This document shows positions 31,811-44,030 of a stretch of DNA of 64,000 nt, piece by piece. Made by a program: the position numbers and the translations under genes. Origin of the DNA: Litsea cubeba (lineage: Eukaryota > Streptophyta > Magnoliopsida > Laurales > Lauraceae). The notes under the pieces were generated by a model. That model worked only from the letters and a program-made list of their open reading frames with translations, ran no database searches and was not told where the DNA came from. The stretch lies in the NCBI GenBank assembly GCA_012931725.1, contig CM022946.1:140720544-140784543 (forward strand). The letters are read 5' to 3'. The number at the start of each line of letters is the position of its first letter. The first letter of the stretch is position 1.

Positions 31811-34358
31811 TCACTGTTGAGCTGTAGGCTTTGTTTTCACGACCTCCCAATTTTCATCTTCCAGGAGATCGGGATGTACCCATATCGGTTGTCCGTCTGG
31901 TGTCGGGTAAGGAACAAGTTGCCCGGACGCTTGGATTGAGTTTATCACCTTGAAGGAAGTAGTGATTTTCTTCTTCGGTGATTTCGATGTTTGTCCACAT
32001 GTCACCATGTTGACGGAGGCAGACCCATAGTTTTTGTCAAAGGTGATGACTCCATTTTTCCACATCTCGTTTATTTTCTCTCTCACAACGAAGCATTGAT
32101 TGAGAGGATGCGAGATCATCTGGTGGTATGGACAGTACCGAGGATCGTTGGTTTTGCCAACATCACCCGGTCTTTTTGGTTCAGGCAAGGTGAGCTTGCC
32201 GTTAGCCACAAGAGCCCCGAAGATTTAATCAACATCTTCATCAAACGGGTATTTCTTCTCTACTCGTTCTTTGAAGGCATCTGAGAGTTCAGGTCTCTTA
32301 CCAGCAACTTTATTTTTAGCTTTCTTTGGTGGCTGAGGAGTTGACTTGGTCTGCACATTGAGGACCTCTTTTTTCTTTGGTTTAGAGGTTGCAATGGCGG
32401 TTGGCTCTTTTCTTGATGATTTCTGACTGTTGAGGTTTTTAATCACCATTTCAGCTTCCATGGAAGCTTCTAGGAGTTCTCCCAGGTTTTTTGATTTGTT
32501 GCCGATGATCATGGAGCGGATTCTGGCTCTCATGTTGTTTCGGCAAATGTCGACTAGCGACGCTTGTGGCAATACATCAGAGCATTTGTATGCCATTGCT
32601 TTCCACTTGTGAATGAATTCATATGTTGATTCATTCTCCCCCTGTTTTAGGCTGCACAGCTGAGCCATAGTAGCGGGATGATCCTCACCTTTGAAGTGAG
32701 TCAGGAAGCGTGTCTCTAGCATGGCCCAGTTTTGGATTGAGTCCTCCGGCAGAATGGAGTACCAATCGAAGGCCGTACCTTTTAGGGTACTTGCAAAGAG
32801 GCGGATCTTGAGTGCATCTTGATCCACGATAGCTCCCGTCAGGATCCTGAAGTGGATGACGTGCTGTCGGGCTGATCCTTTCCCCGTATATGTTTGGAGA
32901 GTAGGATGCTTAAATTTGGTGGGGAACGGGACCGAGTCCATCCATAAGGGATATGGTGGCTTGATCCCATGCTCCTTGAGTATATCCTCTTCTTTTGCTT
33001 TGACGAGAATACTGTCTACGTCCTTTTTGGTAAGGGCGCGTGGCTCATTTTCTTCTCCATTTACCTCATCGTTTTGATGATTCGGAGGAGGTTCATTGTT
33101 CGCCTGATTTTGGAAGGCGAGGAGAAGGTTTTCCATCAGAGTTTCAATCCTCTGCTGGCCTTGTTCCAACTGCTGGATGCTGGTGATCGCATCTTCTGGA
33201 GGTGGATTACGGGGTGGTGGCTCAGAATTTGTAGCCAAGACATTCATCCTTCGTGATTCGAACGAAGAAACTGTCCTGGTGACTGAGCTGGGGCTCATTC
33301 TTTTTGAAGAAGAGCTTGAGGAAGGATCACTCTGCTGTCCTTTGCTTGAAGGAGCAGGGGATTCTTCTGAATGTCTTCTTGTCCTTGAGACACTGCGGGT
33401 CGTCGGACATCGGACATGGATTTTTGTTGCTGACTTTTGGCGCCTTCTGGTTTTTCCAACCATATGGACGGCAGCAACTTGGTTGGGTCTTTCTTTTTCG
33501 ACCCATTTGGGAGAGACTTGAAGTGTAGGAGGCTGGGTCCTTTGCTTCTCTAGTCTCTTTTGCCGGTATGACGCGCGGCGGCATATACGACGAGCAATTT
33601 GAGCTTCTGTCAGCTCTAGCTGGGCTTTGACGATGAAGGATGTGCTCACTCGAGCGCAGCAGCCGAGCCTGTCTTCTTTGCAGCTGGGCAAGGACAGGAT
33701 GCGAACCCTTTCCTTCGCCTGTTGCAGCGAAGCTTTGAATTTTTGGAGTTCGGCCCCTGTAGAGATGAAGGGTCGAACTGCAGGTTTGTAGGCCTTAGCA
33801 GGTGCTTGCAGAGGCCTTGTGATGCATGACTTGATTTTGGGCTTGTAGGAACAAGCCGGCTCATGTTGGGTTGACTTGAGAGTTAGGTTGGAGATGGGTC
33901 TCTCCTCTTTCATGTAAGCAAGAGGGTAGAACTGGTTCTCCTTGAGTGGGGCCAGGAATGCTGGCTTGGTAGATGTTTGGGACCTTCTTTGTTTTGGTGA
34001 AGGTCTTGGGGACCAAGTCTTGGGATAGACCTGGTTGTTCGCAGGTTGAGGCTTCGTGGGGGTGCCACGGGCTTCAGGCCTTCTGGTGCTAGCCTTTGGT
34101 GTCACGGTAGTGACACGTTGAGAGGCGAGTTTTCTGCTTCTTGGAGGGAGCAGTTTGTTCCTCGGGATGTGGGAATGGTCCCAGCGTCCCAAAGACGATA
34201 GTCCGGGGAGTCGAGGTCGACCCGGAGTTCAGAGAGTTGCCGAGGGAGTTGACACTTCGGCAGCTGATGGGGCACTTGTAGGTGCGCGTAGTTTGCTTCT
34301 GTTGAAGCATGATTTGGTGCTTGTTCTCATCGAAGGTAATGGTAAGTGATGCTGCCAT
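31811..34358 (-). pseudogene. Gag, copy A2
   Basis: Starts with MAASLTITFDENK at 34,358. One extra T near 34,130 (T4 against T3 in A1) shifts the frame after about 75 codons; from 34,192 it is open for 655 codons to 32,225. There GAA has become TAA (DEDVD then stop), after which the C-terminal 132 codons with CPYHQMISHPLNQC remain open. The middle contains the retrotransposon gag fold (FDWYSILPEDSIQNW). Together with A1 every part of gag is represented in at least one open frame. Confidence 0.9.
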
Positions 34359-34880
34359 TGTTAGTTTTTTTTTTCGAAAATTTATGAAACAAGACTACAT
34401 CCATTAGTAATTACAAGAATATAATGATCATAAATGGGAAGTTCTATGGTCTCGTCTTTTCAAATTGCTCGAGGGAGATGACCCAAGCAATATGAGGAAG
34501 GCAAAATGCCATAGAGGGTACAACTGTTCTGATCGCAGGTATGGTAAGCCCAGAATGAGCGTCCCAGTGACTGCTAGAAGCAATTGTGAACTTAAATTCG
34601 ACTTATCGAGAAGCAAAGCTTGCTCGAGATAAGAAGAATATAAAGTTTGGAGTTACAGATGTGCCGGTCGCAATACAGTAGACCCTGAAAGGGCGTACTA
34701 GTACCGCTAGACACAAATGTTTTGAGACCGCATCCATGAGATGAGATTCTCTGTTTTGAAAGGTCAAGATTGGATTCATCAAAGAGAGCAGATGGTATTC
34801 CAATCTGAACATGGGCTCAGCGATTTCCGCGAGCGCCAGTGCTCAGAAAAAAATGAACCATGATTTCCGCGAGCGCCAGT
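34359..34880 (-). other. Leader remnant of A2, primer site deleted
   Basis: Matches 13,940-14,450 of A1 down to one GCGAGCGCCAGT unit, then jumps at about 34,880 to the sequence equivalent to A1 position 16,333. About 1.9 kb (four repeat units, primer site and LTR inner end) is missing. The join lies at GCGCCAGT|CCTATG. Confidence 0.8.
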
Positions 34881-35142
34881 CCTATGTCCAATAAAAAACC
34901 GAGTAGACGGGCTGAAAAGCCACATCTAAGCCATTGGAGGCAGAAGGAGAAGGCAAGGACCTTGGGGGGGGTACCCCCAAGGGACTTTTGTCACCTTGTA
35001 GCGGTGGTCGGTGTAGGATTTCCGCAGAGTTTTCTCTCTTAGATTTCTGATGCCTCTTTCTGTCTGAGTTTCCGGATTTTCTGCAGTCTATTGTCTGTGT
35101 GTTTGTGATTTTCTCCGTCCTCCTTTCTTCTTGGAGAGCTCT

Positions 35143-35152
35143 CCTATTTATA
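35143..35152 (-). promoter_or_regulatory. TATA box of the A2 5' LTR
   Basis: Same TATAAATAGG and surrounding bases as at 16,578 in the shared LTR. Confidence 0.75.
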
Positions 35153-36829
35153 GGCTTTTAGGTAGCCATTTAGGAGGGTTTATGGGCTTTTATTGTCATT
35201 AAGCCGCATAATAGGAGGAGTTACAGGATTTAATTTTTTATTTGTAACTCCTTTTTCTTGGCTTCTGATTGGCCAGAGGAGATTGAGGGCATTTAATCGC
35301 CTTTAATCGCCATGATGGGAGGAGTTTCATGGGTTAAATGCCATGAATCTCTTGACTTGTAACTCCCGGATGCTTGCTTCTGACTGGTCCATCCAAAGAA
35401 ATGGATTAATGACTGTAATAAAGCTAGTCAATTAATCGCATTAAGTGGTCGCCGAGCAGTTGAAGAGTCACGGGCCGTGCCGCGTCTTTTGGGATTCTTC
35501 TGGCAATGATCATCGATGGATCTTCATGTAGATCGACATCGGATGACCATGTGACTTCAGGTGTTGGTTGCCAATAGCGGGTCAGTGCCATCTGTCCTTT
35601 CGATTTCTCGATCGGTCGGGTAGAAAGCACACTTTTTTTGGTTGACCAGGTGGCGATCAATGTTGTTTTCGATACTTTTGATGATTGACCCGTGTTTTTG
35701 ACGGATGTCAGAGGATTTGGTGCCTCAAAAGTATGAGTTTTGGAAACTACCAGAGGCCAGACGCTTCGAATCGCGAAAAAAACGGCGAAAACCGGGGTTT
35801 TCGGGGCCTTCCCGGCGATCCCGGGCTCCAGGGTCGCAGGGGCCTGCGACCCTGGGGGGTTTTTCCCACTTTTTGTCCCGTTTTGTGTCCGTTTTTACTG
35901 TTTTTCGATTCTTTTTTCTTCTGTATTTTTCCTTGACATTTTTGACCATTTATTGGCTTGATTTCCCTGTAGGAAACTTGATAAGAATCCTTGCATTTTG
36001 GTTTGCAAAGTTTCTAATTTCCTGAGAAAGCCGAAGACTTAATCGCGCAGAGCTGCCGATTTTCTGTCAGAAGCGGAAACTGGGTCAAACGATGTCGGAA
36101 TGACCTGAAATTTGGTGTGAAGCCTCCTGAGCAATAAATAAGACCAACCTTAGGCTTTTGTTTGAGTTTTGAAGCCGTTTGGCATCCTATCACCAGTAGA
36201 CTCGCTTTTGTCGCGATGAAGATGTCGCGGTTTGATTTACGGTCAACCGATGTCCGATTAATTTGAAATTTGACAAGGAACCCATTGGAGTCATTTTAAG
36301 ATGATCTATAGGCTCTGTCTTGGAAACCATGGTCCCGGAGAGCTTTGCCGCCGAGAGGCCTGATTTGGCTTCCGAGCGTCAAACTATGGTCAAATGTTGT
36401 CGAAGTGACCTGAAATTTGACGTGCAGGCCTTTGTAAGCATTTTGAAGCCGTCCATGTGCTCTATCTGATGAGTGATGGCCTCGGCGGTTCTTGCTGCCG
36501 AGAGGCTTGATTTAGCTATTCGAGGGTTGATGTAGGGTCAAACGTTGTCGGTTTGACTCGGAACTTGACGTGGAGCCTTTTGGATGTATTTTGAGACCAT
36601 CCATCGGCTCTGATCGAAGATTTGGTGTCTCCGATGCTTTCGCCGCCGAGAGCTCCTTTTCGGCTGTCAGAGAAGCGAAGTTAGGCCAAATGATTTTGAA
36701 ATGGCCCGAAACTTCTTGTGTACTCCTCTTTTGGCTGTCTTGAAGGATCTTGCAGTTTTTGTTTGATTCTGACAAGATTTGATTTTTTGGAAGTAGCATT
36801 GCCTATTTATGGCAGGTTGTGACTTCATG

Positions 36830-38822
36830 CAGTGAAAGAAACTGCGATTCAGATCTGAGTTAGCGGAATATATTCATGGCTAATTTGTAACATGACAGAT
36901 TTTAAAAAATCTGATTTGGCCAGCATAAATCAGCCATATAGATCGCATGAGAACTCCATAAATTCATGACCAACAAGTGTATAATTAAAGGAGAATGAAG
37001 AAGACTAATACCTCGAAGATTTGTAGACTTCAAATCTCTGAAAAAATAGATCCAAAGGCCCGAACTCAGACTTGCAATCAGCAAACAAGTTGCTGGAATT
37101 TTCTGCACTAGTATTGCCTTTGATCTTCTCCTCTATCTCACTTCCAAATCTGATTGGCTAAGATGGTGGGATCTTAATCTAGGAATCAAGAAGTATTTCT
37201 CCAAGGAAAATCTCAGACCTTAAGCCTTCTTCAATGAATAAGAAACCTCCAAAGGGCTGGACGTGTGCAACTTTTTTGACTCTCCTTGTATGGACGTCCA
37301 AAGGGAAGGCTCTCTCCCTTTTATAGAAACTTAGGAAACCTTTTCCTAGAAGCTTATCTCTTCTAATTCTCATTGTTGTCCAAAAAGGAAAGACTTATTT
37401 CCTTTAAGAAACACTCTAATTAGAAAAGGAAACCAAAAGGAACTTCCCATGCAATTAGTAATCCTAGTTGTAGAACACTTACTAATTTTAAGTTCCTAAT
37501 CCAAAAAGGAAACTATCTCATAGGAATACTAATCCAAAGAGGAGTCCAACTTTCCAAGTAGAGAGTCCTACTCAAAGTTAGAAACCTTACCCATGGAAAT
37601 CCTATTATGGACGTCCCACATATCAATGCACACCATGGCCCACTTACAATTTATCTAGAGTTAAATTCATGTATACCATCAAAGGCCTATTTGAATTTAA
37701 ACTCAAAATTATTTTTCCACTAAAATAATTCAACCAAATGTTATCTAAACATTTTAGGAAACCATGCCAATCTTGGAAAGTGACTAGAGAAGGGACCAAA
37801 AGACATATTTGCCATTGGCTCCCAAAATGACCAAAATGTCCATGCTAAACCCATAGCAACATTAAGACCATTTTAACCTTAACTCATTCCACTAAAGAGT
37901 TATGGTTGAACTCCAAGGACAAATATATAATATAATAAGCTCGTCATAAAATGACGGTTGTCTTCGACCTACTAAGTGTAATGACCTGAATGCCCCTCTA
38001 TGTAACATCCATAATCGAGTCAGGTTATCACATGTACTATCAACCTTCCCGATTACATCTAAACCTTAGAACTTCATATCCTTAAACATAATCATCATAC
38101 GAATATCATTCTCTTGAACCAGGGAGCGACCCACAAGTTCAATATTCATATGGAACATCCATATACTAAGATCTTAGATTTTGATGATTAATCGGATAAT
38201 TCTAAGGGGACGATTATTCCATCATCAGATGGCATAGATTCTATATTACATCTGTACGTCCCAACTGATCAAGTTTGAGTACCCAAAACACAGAGCTGTT
38301 GACCCATGAAAAGAATCTCACCAATAGTGAATTAAAGCACAAGAACTTGACTTCGTCAGTTCATCCACAAATGCTCAAGATTAAGAGCACCGGTCACTCA
38401 GTAGCATGAGGAGACTTGATCTCTCTCTGTGATAGTACTATTTTAGAGATCACACCTACCATGGTCCTGTTCAATGCATTGCATATGCACTAATGAGATG
38501 AATCCGGGAAAATTCTCCCATGACTTAGGTAAGTCACCCTGAACACAGGAGAGTCTCTCATTATAACTTCTACCAAGATGAAGTGCCCAGCTCCATCTTT
38601 CAGTTATGAACAAATATGATGTTTCCAGTGTCCATGAATTAGACCTATCTGTGTGTAGACACTACACACCTAATTCATTTACTGGAAACAATGGGCCTTA
38701 CACAACCATACATATATACATGTTTAAGCATAAAAGAGTCTTTCCATTAAATAACCAGTAAATATCCAGTAACAAAAGATGAGAGTGCAGCTAGTGGGCT
38801 TTAGGGCATACACCAATCCCAA
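36830..38822 (-). mobile_element. Ty1/copia-type solo LTR in the A2 LTR
   Basis: Absent from the shared LTR, where GACTTCATGTAGCTC is uninterrupted (18,250-18,264). Here CATG appears on both sides of a 1,993-bp insert. In minus sense it begins TTGGGATTGGTGTATGCCC (TGTTGGGATTGG if the flanking bases are included), a copia-style LTR start. There is no coding sequence. The exact ends are uncertain by 2-3 bp, so the duplication is either 4 bp (CATG) or masked. Confidence 0.8.
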
Positions 38823-39077
38823 CATGTAGCTCTTTGGATCTTGAAGAGGCAAAGTGACATTTTTGGTGTCAACAATGACACCCTTGTTGGAATTTGAGAT
38901 GCATTGAGTTGAATCTTGAAGCATTGGTGTGTTTGGTGTCTCAAGCATCAAATTGTATTGGAATTATTGTCAACACTATGTCTCAATCATGTGTTGAAAG
39001 AGTGGAAGTGATAGAGCTCAAGAAGAATGAAAAAGGAAAACAGTGAAGAAAATCAGTTTTTCCTGGTGCAGTGTACC

Positions 39078-39335
39078 CGGTCGACCGAGCTCCCTGGCAG
39101 GTCGACCGAGCATGAAGAAAGTGCAAAATCAGAGCTTACAGTTATTTTTTGACACAGAGGTCATCCGGTCGATCCAGCTCCTGGTGCGTTCGACCGAGCA
39201 TGCACGAGGTCGACCGAGGCTTCCAGGATGTCGACCGAGCTCGGTTCCAGAATTTGACAACTTACAACTTTTTGAAAGTTCGTCAGGCGCCCAGTTCACC
39301 CGGTCGACCGAGGTCCCCAGCAGGTCGACCGAGCA
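39078..39335. repeat. Cluster of eight GGTCGACCGAG motifs
   Basis: The palindrome CGGTCGACCG or close variants (one GTCGATCC, one GTTCGACC, one TGTCGACC) occurs eight times, often as pairs separated by about 20 bp. It is upstream of the TATA box, so it lies in U3 and would be in the 3' end of the genomic RNA. Confidence 0.9.
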
Positions 39336-39463
39336 CACACAGACAGCAAGTATTGCAGAATTAGAAGTCTTTTGCTAAAAGTTAGGAATTTTTGGTAATT
39401 CGTTTGGGACTCTTTCTAAACGAATTGTAGCCTATTTTGGACACTCTTTGGGGTTGCTAAAAC

Positions 39464-39473
39464 CTATATAAAC
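39464..39473 (+). promoter_or_regulatory. TATA box of copia G LTR
   Basis: ACCTATATAAACACTCC, in good position about 590 bp into the LTR, followed by a GAGAG-rich leader start. Confidence 0.7.
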
Positions 39474-39827
39474 ACTCCTAATCTCGTTTTCAAGAACAAG
39501 CATCAAAGAAAGAAGAGTTTGAGAGAGTTTTGGAGAGAAGAGTGCTTGGAGAAGAAGGTGCTTGTGTCTTGCTGTTGTGGAGCAACTTTCTACAGCAAGT
39601 GTGGACGAATTTGAAGCCTCATGAAGATGGTATTTTCGTTCATAAGATAAGTCTCTCTTTTATGCTTTAGATTTCTATTTGTAAGGGATTGAGAGAGAGA
39701 GAATTGTAGAGGGGAAAGGGCTGTAGATCAGTTTATCTTCTTTGCTGTAATCATCAAGTTGGTGCTTGGTGTTTTGGGGTTTGGTGATCCTGTCTGTGGG
39801 TGCAGACAAATTGTAAAGGGAGTTGTA

Positions 39828-39945
39828 GCTTCCTAGATAGTTGGTGCTATCTGAAACCTAAGGGAGTCGGTGCTTCCTAGATAGTTGGTGCTATCTGAAA
39901 CCTAAGGGAGTCGGTGCTTCCTAGATAGTTGGTGCTATCTGAATT
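39828..39945 (+). repeat. 44-bp tandem repeat with a hairpin, nearly three copies
   Basis: GCTTCCTAGATAGTTGGTGC followed by TATCTGAAACCTAAGGGAGT repeats with a 44-bp period. Each copy contains AGATAGTTGGTGCTATCT, a perfect 6-bp stem with a 6-nt loop. It lies downstream of the TATA box, so three hairpins would be in the 5' leader RNA. Confidence 0.85.
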
Positions 39946-40165
39946 TAAGGGTTGGTGCTCTTTGTCGTCGGTGCGACTAAATAAGATTCAGACCTGTACC
40001 GGATTGTTGTTCGGACGGGATTGAACCGTGGACGTAGCCTTTTGGTGAACCACGTAAAATCTGGTGTCAATTGTGTGGTTTGATTTGAATTGTTGTTAGC
40101 AAGGACCTGTTTAAAAGAGATCACTGATTCACCCCCCCCTCTCAGTGATCACGAGATCTAACAAT

Positions 40166-40177
40166 TGGTATCAGAGC
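40166..40177 (+). other. Primer binding site, initiator Met-tRNA
   Basis: TGGTATCAGAGC, the perfect plant initiator-Met complement, two bases after the LTR end. Confidence 0.95.
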
Positions 40178-40231
40178 ATAAGGTTTCCCTTGATAAGCTT
40201 AACACGCTAAGGGTGATCTTTGTCAAATCAC

Positions 40232-43200
40232 ATGGCAACCAGCACAGCGAATATGAAAGCACCGTTGTTTGATGGTTCTAATTACACCTTTTGGAAGATT
40301 AGAATGCAGGCCTTCATCAAATCTCTTGGCTATGATGTCTGGGAGACTGTCAGAGTCGGTTACAATTCTGCCATTGTACCCACTGATGCTGCAACGAAGA
40401 AGTTAGCAGACAACGACTCTAAGGCGCAGAATGCACTCTTTAGCGGCCTTGTTGACAGCGAGCTGATCAAAGTTATAGCATGCAAGACAGCCAAGGAAAT
40501 CTGGGATAAGCTGAAAAGCATCCATGAAGGAGATGAGAAGATCAAAGAAGCGAAATTGCAAACTCATCGCTCCCAATTTGAGTCTCTTCGCATGGAGGAT
40601 AGCGAGAATGTTGATTCTTACATGCAACGGGTGAATGAAGTCACGAATGACATTCGTGGACTAGGAGAGGAGATTAAAGAACCAGTCATCGTCAAAAAGG
40701 TTCTAAGATCTCTCCTTCCCCGGTTTGATTCTAAAGTCTCAGCCATAGAAGAAGCCAAAGATCTGAACGAGTTTTCAATGGATGAGCTGCATGGTTCTCT
40801 CACTGCCTATGAGATGCGCATAGGTAAGACGTCTTCATCGGATAGAGAAGCGGCCTTCAAAGTTCAGAAAAAGGCAAAAGAGATTGCTGGTCATAATTCT
40901 GATGATGATGAGCTTGAGGCTCAATTTATTAGAAGGCTGAAGAAAGGAAGCAATGGCAAGTATAAAGGGAAGCTACCCTTTAAATGCTTCAATTGTGGCG
41001 GTGTTGGCCACTTTGCTGCGAAGTGCCCGCTGAAAGAAGACAATGATAATGACTCTTATGTTGATAAGAGTAAATGGAAGAAGAATTTCAGAAAGAAGGG
41101 CAAAGCAAAGAGCTTCATCAGTCAGCATAATGACAGCACGTCTGAATCTTCGGACGATGATGAATCAGTCGAGGCGACTGAAGCACTCTTCATGGTTACT
41201 ATTGAAGAAGACGATGAGCAAGAGCTGGAAAACGAAGAGGAGGCTGAAGTGAATCTTGAAGAAGAGCTCATTGCTGCACTTGAGGAGCTTAGCAAGGAGC
41301 GAAGATCAAGTAAGAAAAATCTGAAACTTCTTCATGAATCTGAAATTTCAGTTATTGCTTTGAAAACTGAATTAGAAGAGTATAAAAGAATGGTAGATGT
41401 CCTAGAAATACAAATCTGTACCAAAACTGAGGAAGTGATGAAACTTGAGAATGAAATCCTTGGAGCAAGGACTGAAAATATGCAAATGAAACAAAAGCTC
41501 AAGGAGTTTCAAGCTATCAATGGTACATTGAAGCTGAATGAAATTTTGAAAGTTCAAAGACCCCCTCACTTCAGATTTGGAATAGGATTTGAGAATGGAG
41601 AATCTTCTAAGGTTACACCTTCTGTAGAGACGGTGTTTGTAAAGCAAGTTACTACACCTTCCAATTCTGTGAAGCCCACACTGCCTAGAAAAGAGCCCAT
41701 TCAAGTGAGAAAGGACATGAAGCCTAACCAGCCATATAAAAGATACAAATTTTATGGCTATTGTTATCATTGCAATAGGTATGGACATAGAAGGGCAGAT
41801 TGTAAATTCTATGTGAGAAACAGCCCAGTTGTGAGAAGGAACCCTTTCTCAATCCTAAATAGCCACAATATTGAGTGCTACAAGTGTCATAATTTTGGAC
41901 ACATGGCTAGGGATTGTAGGCTGCCTACTGCTAAACCAATTCAGGTTGAAAAGAAACCCAAGTTAGTCAAAACTTGGAGGGCAAAGAAAAGTGCAGAAAA
42001 AGGCAAGAAATCTCTCATTGTGCAAACCGCTTTCAATGCACAAAAGAAGACAGCACCATGGGTCCTTGATAGTGGCTGTTCGAGTCATATGACTGGTGAT
42101 AAAGAAAAATTCATCAAGTTACAGCACTATGAAGGTGGTTCGGTAAAGTTTGGTAACAATGATGGTGCCAAAATTGTTGGAAAAGGTGTTGTTCAGCTGA
42201 TGGCAAACAAGATCAGATCTGAAGAGGTCTTATATGTGTCTGGATTGAGACACAATCTGTTGAGTGTGAGCCAGATCTGTGATAAGGGCCACGAAATTGT
42301 TTTTACAAAGAATGGGTTTGCTATCAAGAAGAGTAGCAACGGCAAAACAGTGGCTACTGGGTCAAGGACAGCTGGAAATCTTTACACCTTGTCAGATGGA
42401 GCTGAAAAGACATGCTTATTGAGTCGGTCAGAAGAGAGTTGGTTGTGGCACAAACGCCTTGGGCATCTAAACTTTGGCAACATGTCAAAGATTTGCAATT
42501 CAAAGGCTGTTAGAGGTATGGCTACAGTTGAAAAGCCTTCAAACCCCATTTGTGACTCTTGTCAAAAGGGAAAGCAAACGAGGGTAATGTTCAAGACGAA
42601 GGAGCATCATACGAAGAAACCTCTTGAGCTGGTACACACTGATCTCTGTGGACCGATGCGGACTCAAAGCACCAATGGAGATAAGTATTTTATGCTTTGC
42701 ATTGATGATTTTACTCGCATGACATGGGTATTATTTCTTAAGCATAAACATCAAGCACTTGATCGGTTCAAAGTGTTTAAAGCACAGGTTGAAAACATGC
42801 TAGGGAAGCAGATCAAGACGCTAAGGTCTGATCGTGGAGGCGAATTCACATCTGATGAATTCACTAAGTATTGTGAACATCATGGCATCCAAAGACAATA
42901 CTCAGCCCCTAGAACTCCACAGCAGAATGGAGTTGTTGAGCGCAAGAACCGCACTGTGCAAGAAATGGCACGCACCATGCTGGTTGAAAGTAAGATGGCT
43001 GATAAGTATTGGAAAGAGGCGATTCATACGGCTGTTTATATTCAGAATCGTTGCTTGATCAGGCCACATGAAGATAAAACACCTTATGAGCTATGGTTTG
43101 GAAGAAAAGCTACAGTCAAGCACTTCAGAGTCTTCGGTAGCAAGTGTTACATCAAGCGGCTCGAACAAAATCCGGGCAAATTTGCAGAAAGAGCCGATGA

Positions 43201-44030
43201 AGGTATTTTTCTGGGTTACTCATCCTCTAGTAAAGCTTACAGATGCCTTAACAAAAGGACCAGAAAAATTATTGAAAGTGCTGATGTTAGAATTGATGAA
43301 AACCATGAGTCAAAGAAGGTAACTCATAATGACAGTCCAGTGTATGAGGACTCGAGTGAGATTGATGATGAAGTGGCTGAACCTGATTCTGAAAAGGCAA
43401 AAGATGATTCAGAGGATACTTCTCCTAGAAAGAAAAGTACTTGGGTAGAGCAACACCCTAAGGATCAAATCATTGGAGATCCTGAGGCCGGTGTAAAAAC
43501 TAGACAAAGTGTAGTTAGCAATTACTCACTTGTGTCCACCATTGAGCCCAAGACAGTAGCTGAAGCTAGTCTAGATGAAAGCTGGTTAAAAGCTATGCAT
43601 GAGGAGTTGGAGCAGATTGAGAAAAACTCCACATGGGAACTAGTCCCTAGACCTACTGATAAGAATGTGATTGGTACAAAATGGGTCTTTCGGAACAAGC
43701 TGAATGAAGATGGTCAGGTCATACGAAACAAGGCAAGGTTGGTTTGTAAAGGCTATGCACAAGTTGAAGGCATAGATTTTGAAGAGACCTTTGCACCGGT
43801 GGCTCGTCTGGAAGCCATTCGTATGTTTCTTGCATTGGCTGCCTATAAAACCTTCAAGGTATTTCAGATGGATGTTAAGTCAGCTTTCTTGAATGGTTTA
43901 CTTGAAGAAGAGGTCTACATTGAGCAACCTGATGGCTTTCTAATTAGAAAAAATTCAGACTTAGTTTGCAAGCTGAAGAAGGCTCTATATGGACTGAAAC
44001 AGGCGCCAAGGGCATCTGCAACTACATTCG
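40232..44030 (+). pseudogene. Copia gag-pol polyprotein, truncated in RT
   Basis: The ATG at 40,232 (MATSTANMKAPLFDGSNY) is the first in the frame. In order: UBN2-type gag (about 1-240), a CCHC knuckle CFNCGGVGHFAAKC (about 252), an acidic and coiled-coil insert, two more knuckles CYHCNRYGHRRADC and CYKCHNFGHMARDC (about 510-560), protease WVLDSGCSSHM (about 612), the pre-integrase HKRLGH...CDSC (about 740), integrase DDE (VHTDLCGP, LRSDRGGEF, NGVVERKN; about 800-900), and RT from about 1143. The frame is uninterrupted until the last RT residues (LKQAPRA), then enters foreign sequence and stops at 44,044. The catalytic YVDD is missing. It looks recent, because about 1,270 codons carry no stop. 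Confidence 0.95.

Larger units (their letters stand above)
15730..38875 (-). mobile_element. Tat-lineage Ty3/gypsy retrotransposon copy A2
   Basis: This second copy of the same family lies head-to-tail with A1. It shows the full plan: truncated 5' LTR (34,881-38,875), leader remnant, gag, ORF2, RT, two RNase H domains, integrase, 3' UTR arrays, antisense PMD gene, polypurine tract and LTR. The length without its nested solo LTR is about 21 kb. It is inactivated by a frameshift near the gag start, a GAA-to-TAA change in gag, CAA-to-TAA changes in ORF2 and between RNase H and integrase, frameshifts in the RT palm and ORF2, and loss of its primer site and LTR ends. Confidence 0.85.
34881..38875 (-). 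repeat. 5' LTR of A2, truncated and split
   Basis: Collinear with 16,333-18,306 of the shared LTR, interrupted by a copia solo LTR at 36,830-38,822. It ends abruptly at 38,875 in ...GTGTCAACAA where copia element G begins; the outer 0.8 kb including the TGTTACTA terminus is lost. The G-run here is only eight bases. Confidence 0.85.
38876..40163 (+). repeat. 5' LTR of copia element G
   Basis: Starts TGACACCC at the breakpoint with the A2 LTR and ends GATCTAACA two bases before the primer site; 1,288 bp, TG...CA. It contains an eight-copy palindrome cluster, a TATA box and a 44-bp triple repeat. Confidence 0.8.
38876..44030 (+). mobile_element. Ty1/copia retrotransposon G, 3' truncated
   Basis: It has a 5' LTR, initiator-Met primer site and one long gag-pol frame on the plus strand. 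The 3' part (rest of RT, RNase H, 3' LTR) is missing: the element is fused inside RT to chromovirus B at 44,022-44,029. It begins exactly where the A2 LTR is interrupted. The 3' target duplication is lost with the deletion. Confidence 0.92.

Noticed and set aside
32225..34192. 655-codon frame as a host gene
   Set aside because: It is the Tat gag frame between a frameshift and a stop, matched by A1 gag.
36830..38822. A MITE or DNA transposon
   Set aside because: No terminal inverted repeats; the TTGGGATTGGTG start and 2 kb length fit a copia LTR better.
39043..39378. Overlapping frames in three phases through the copia LTR
   Set aside because: Produced by the repeated GGTCGACCGAG motif; no start context or domain.
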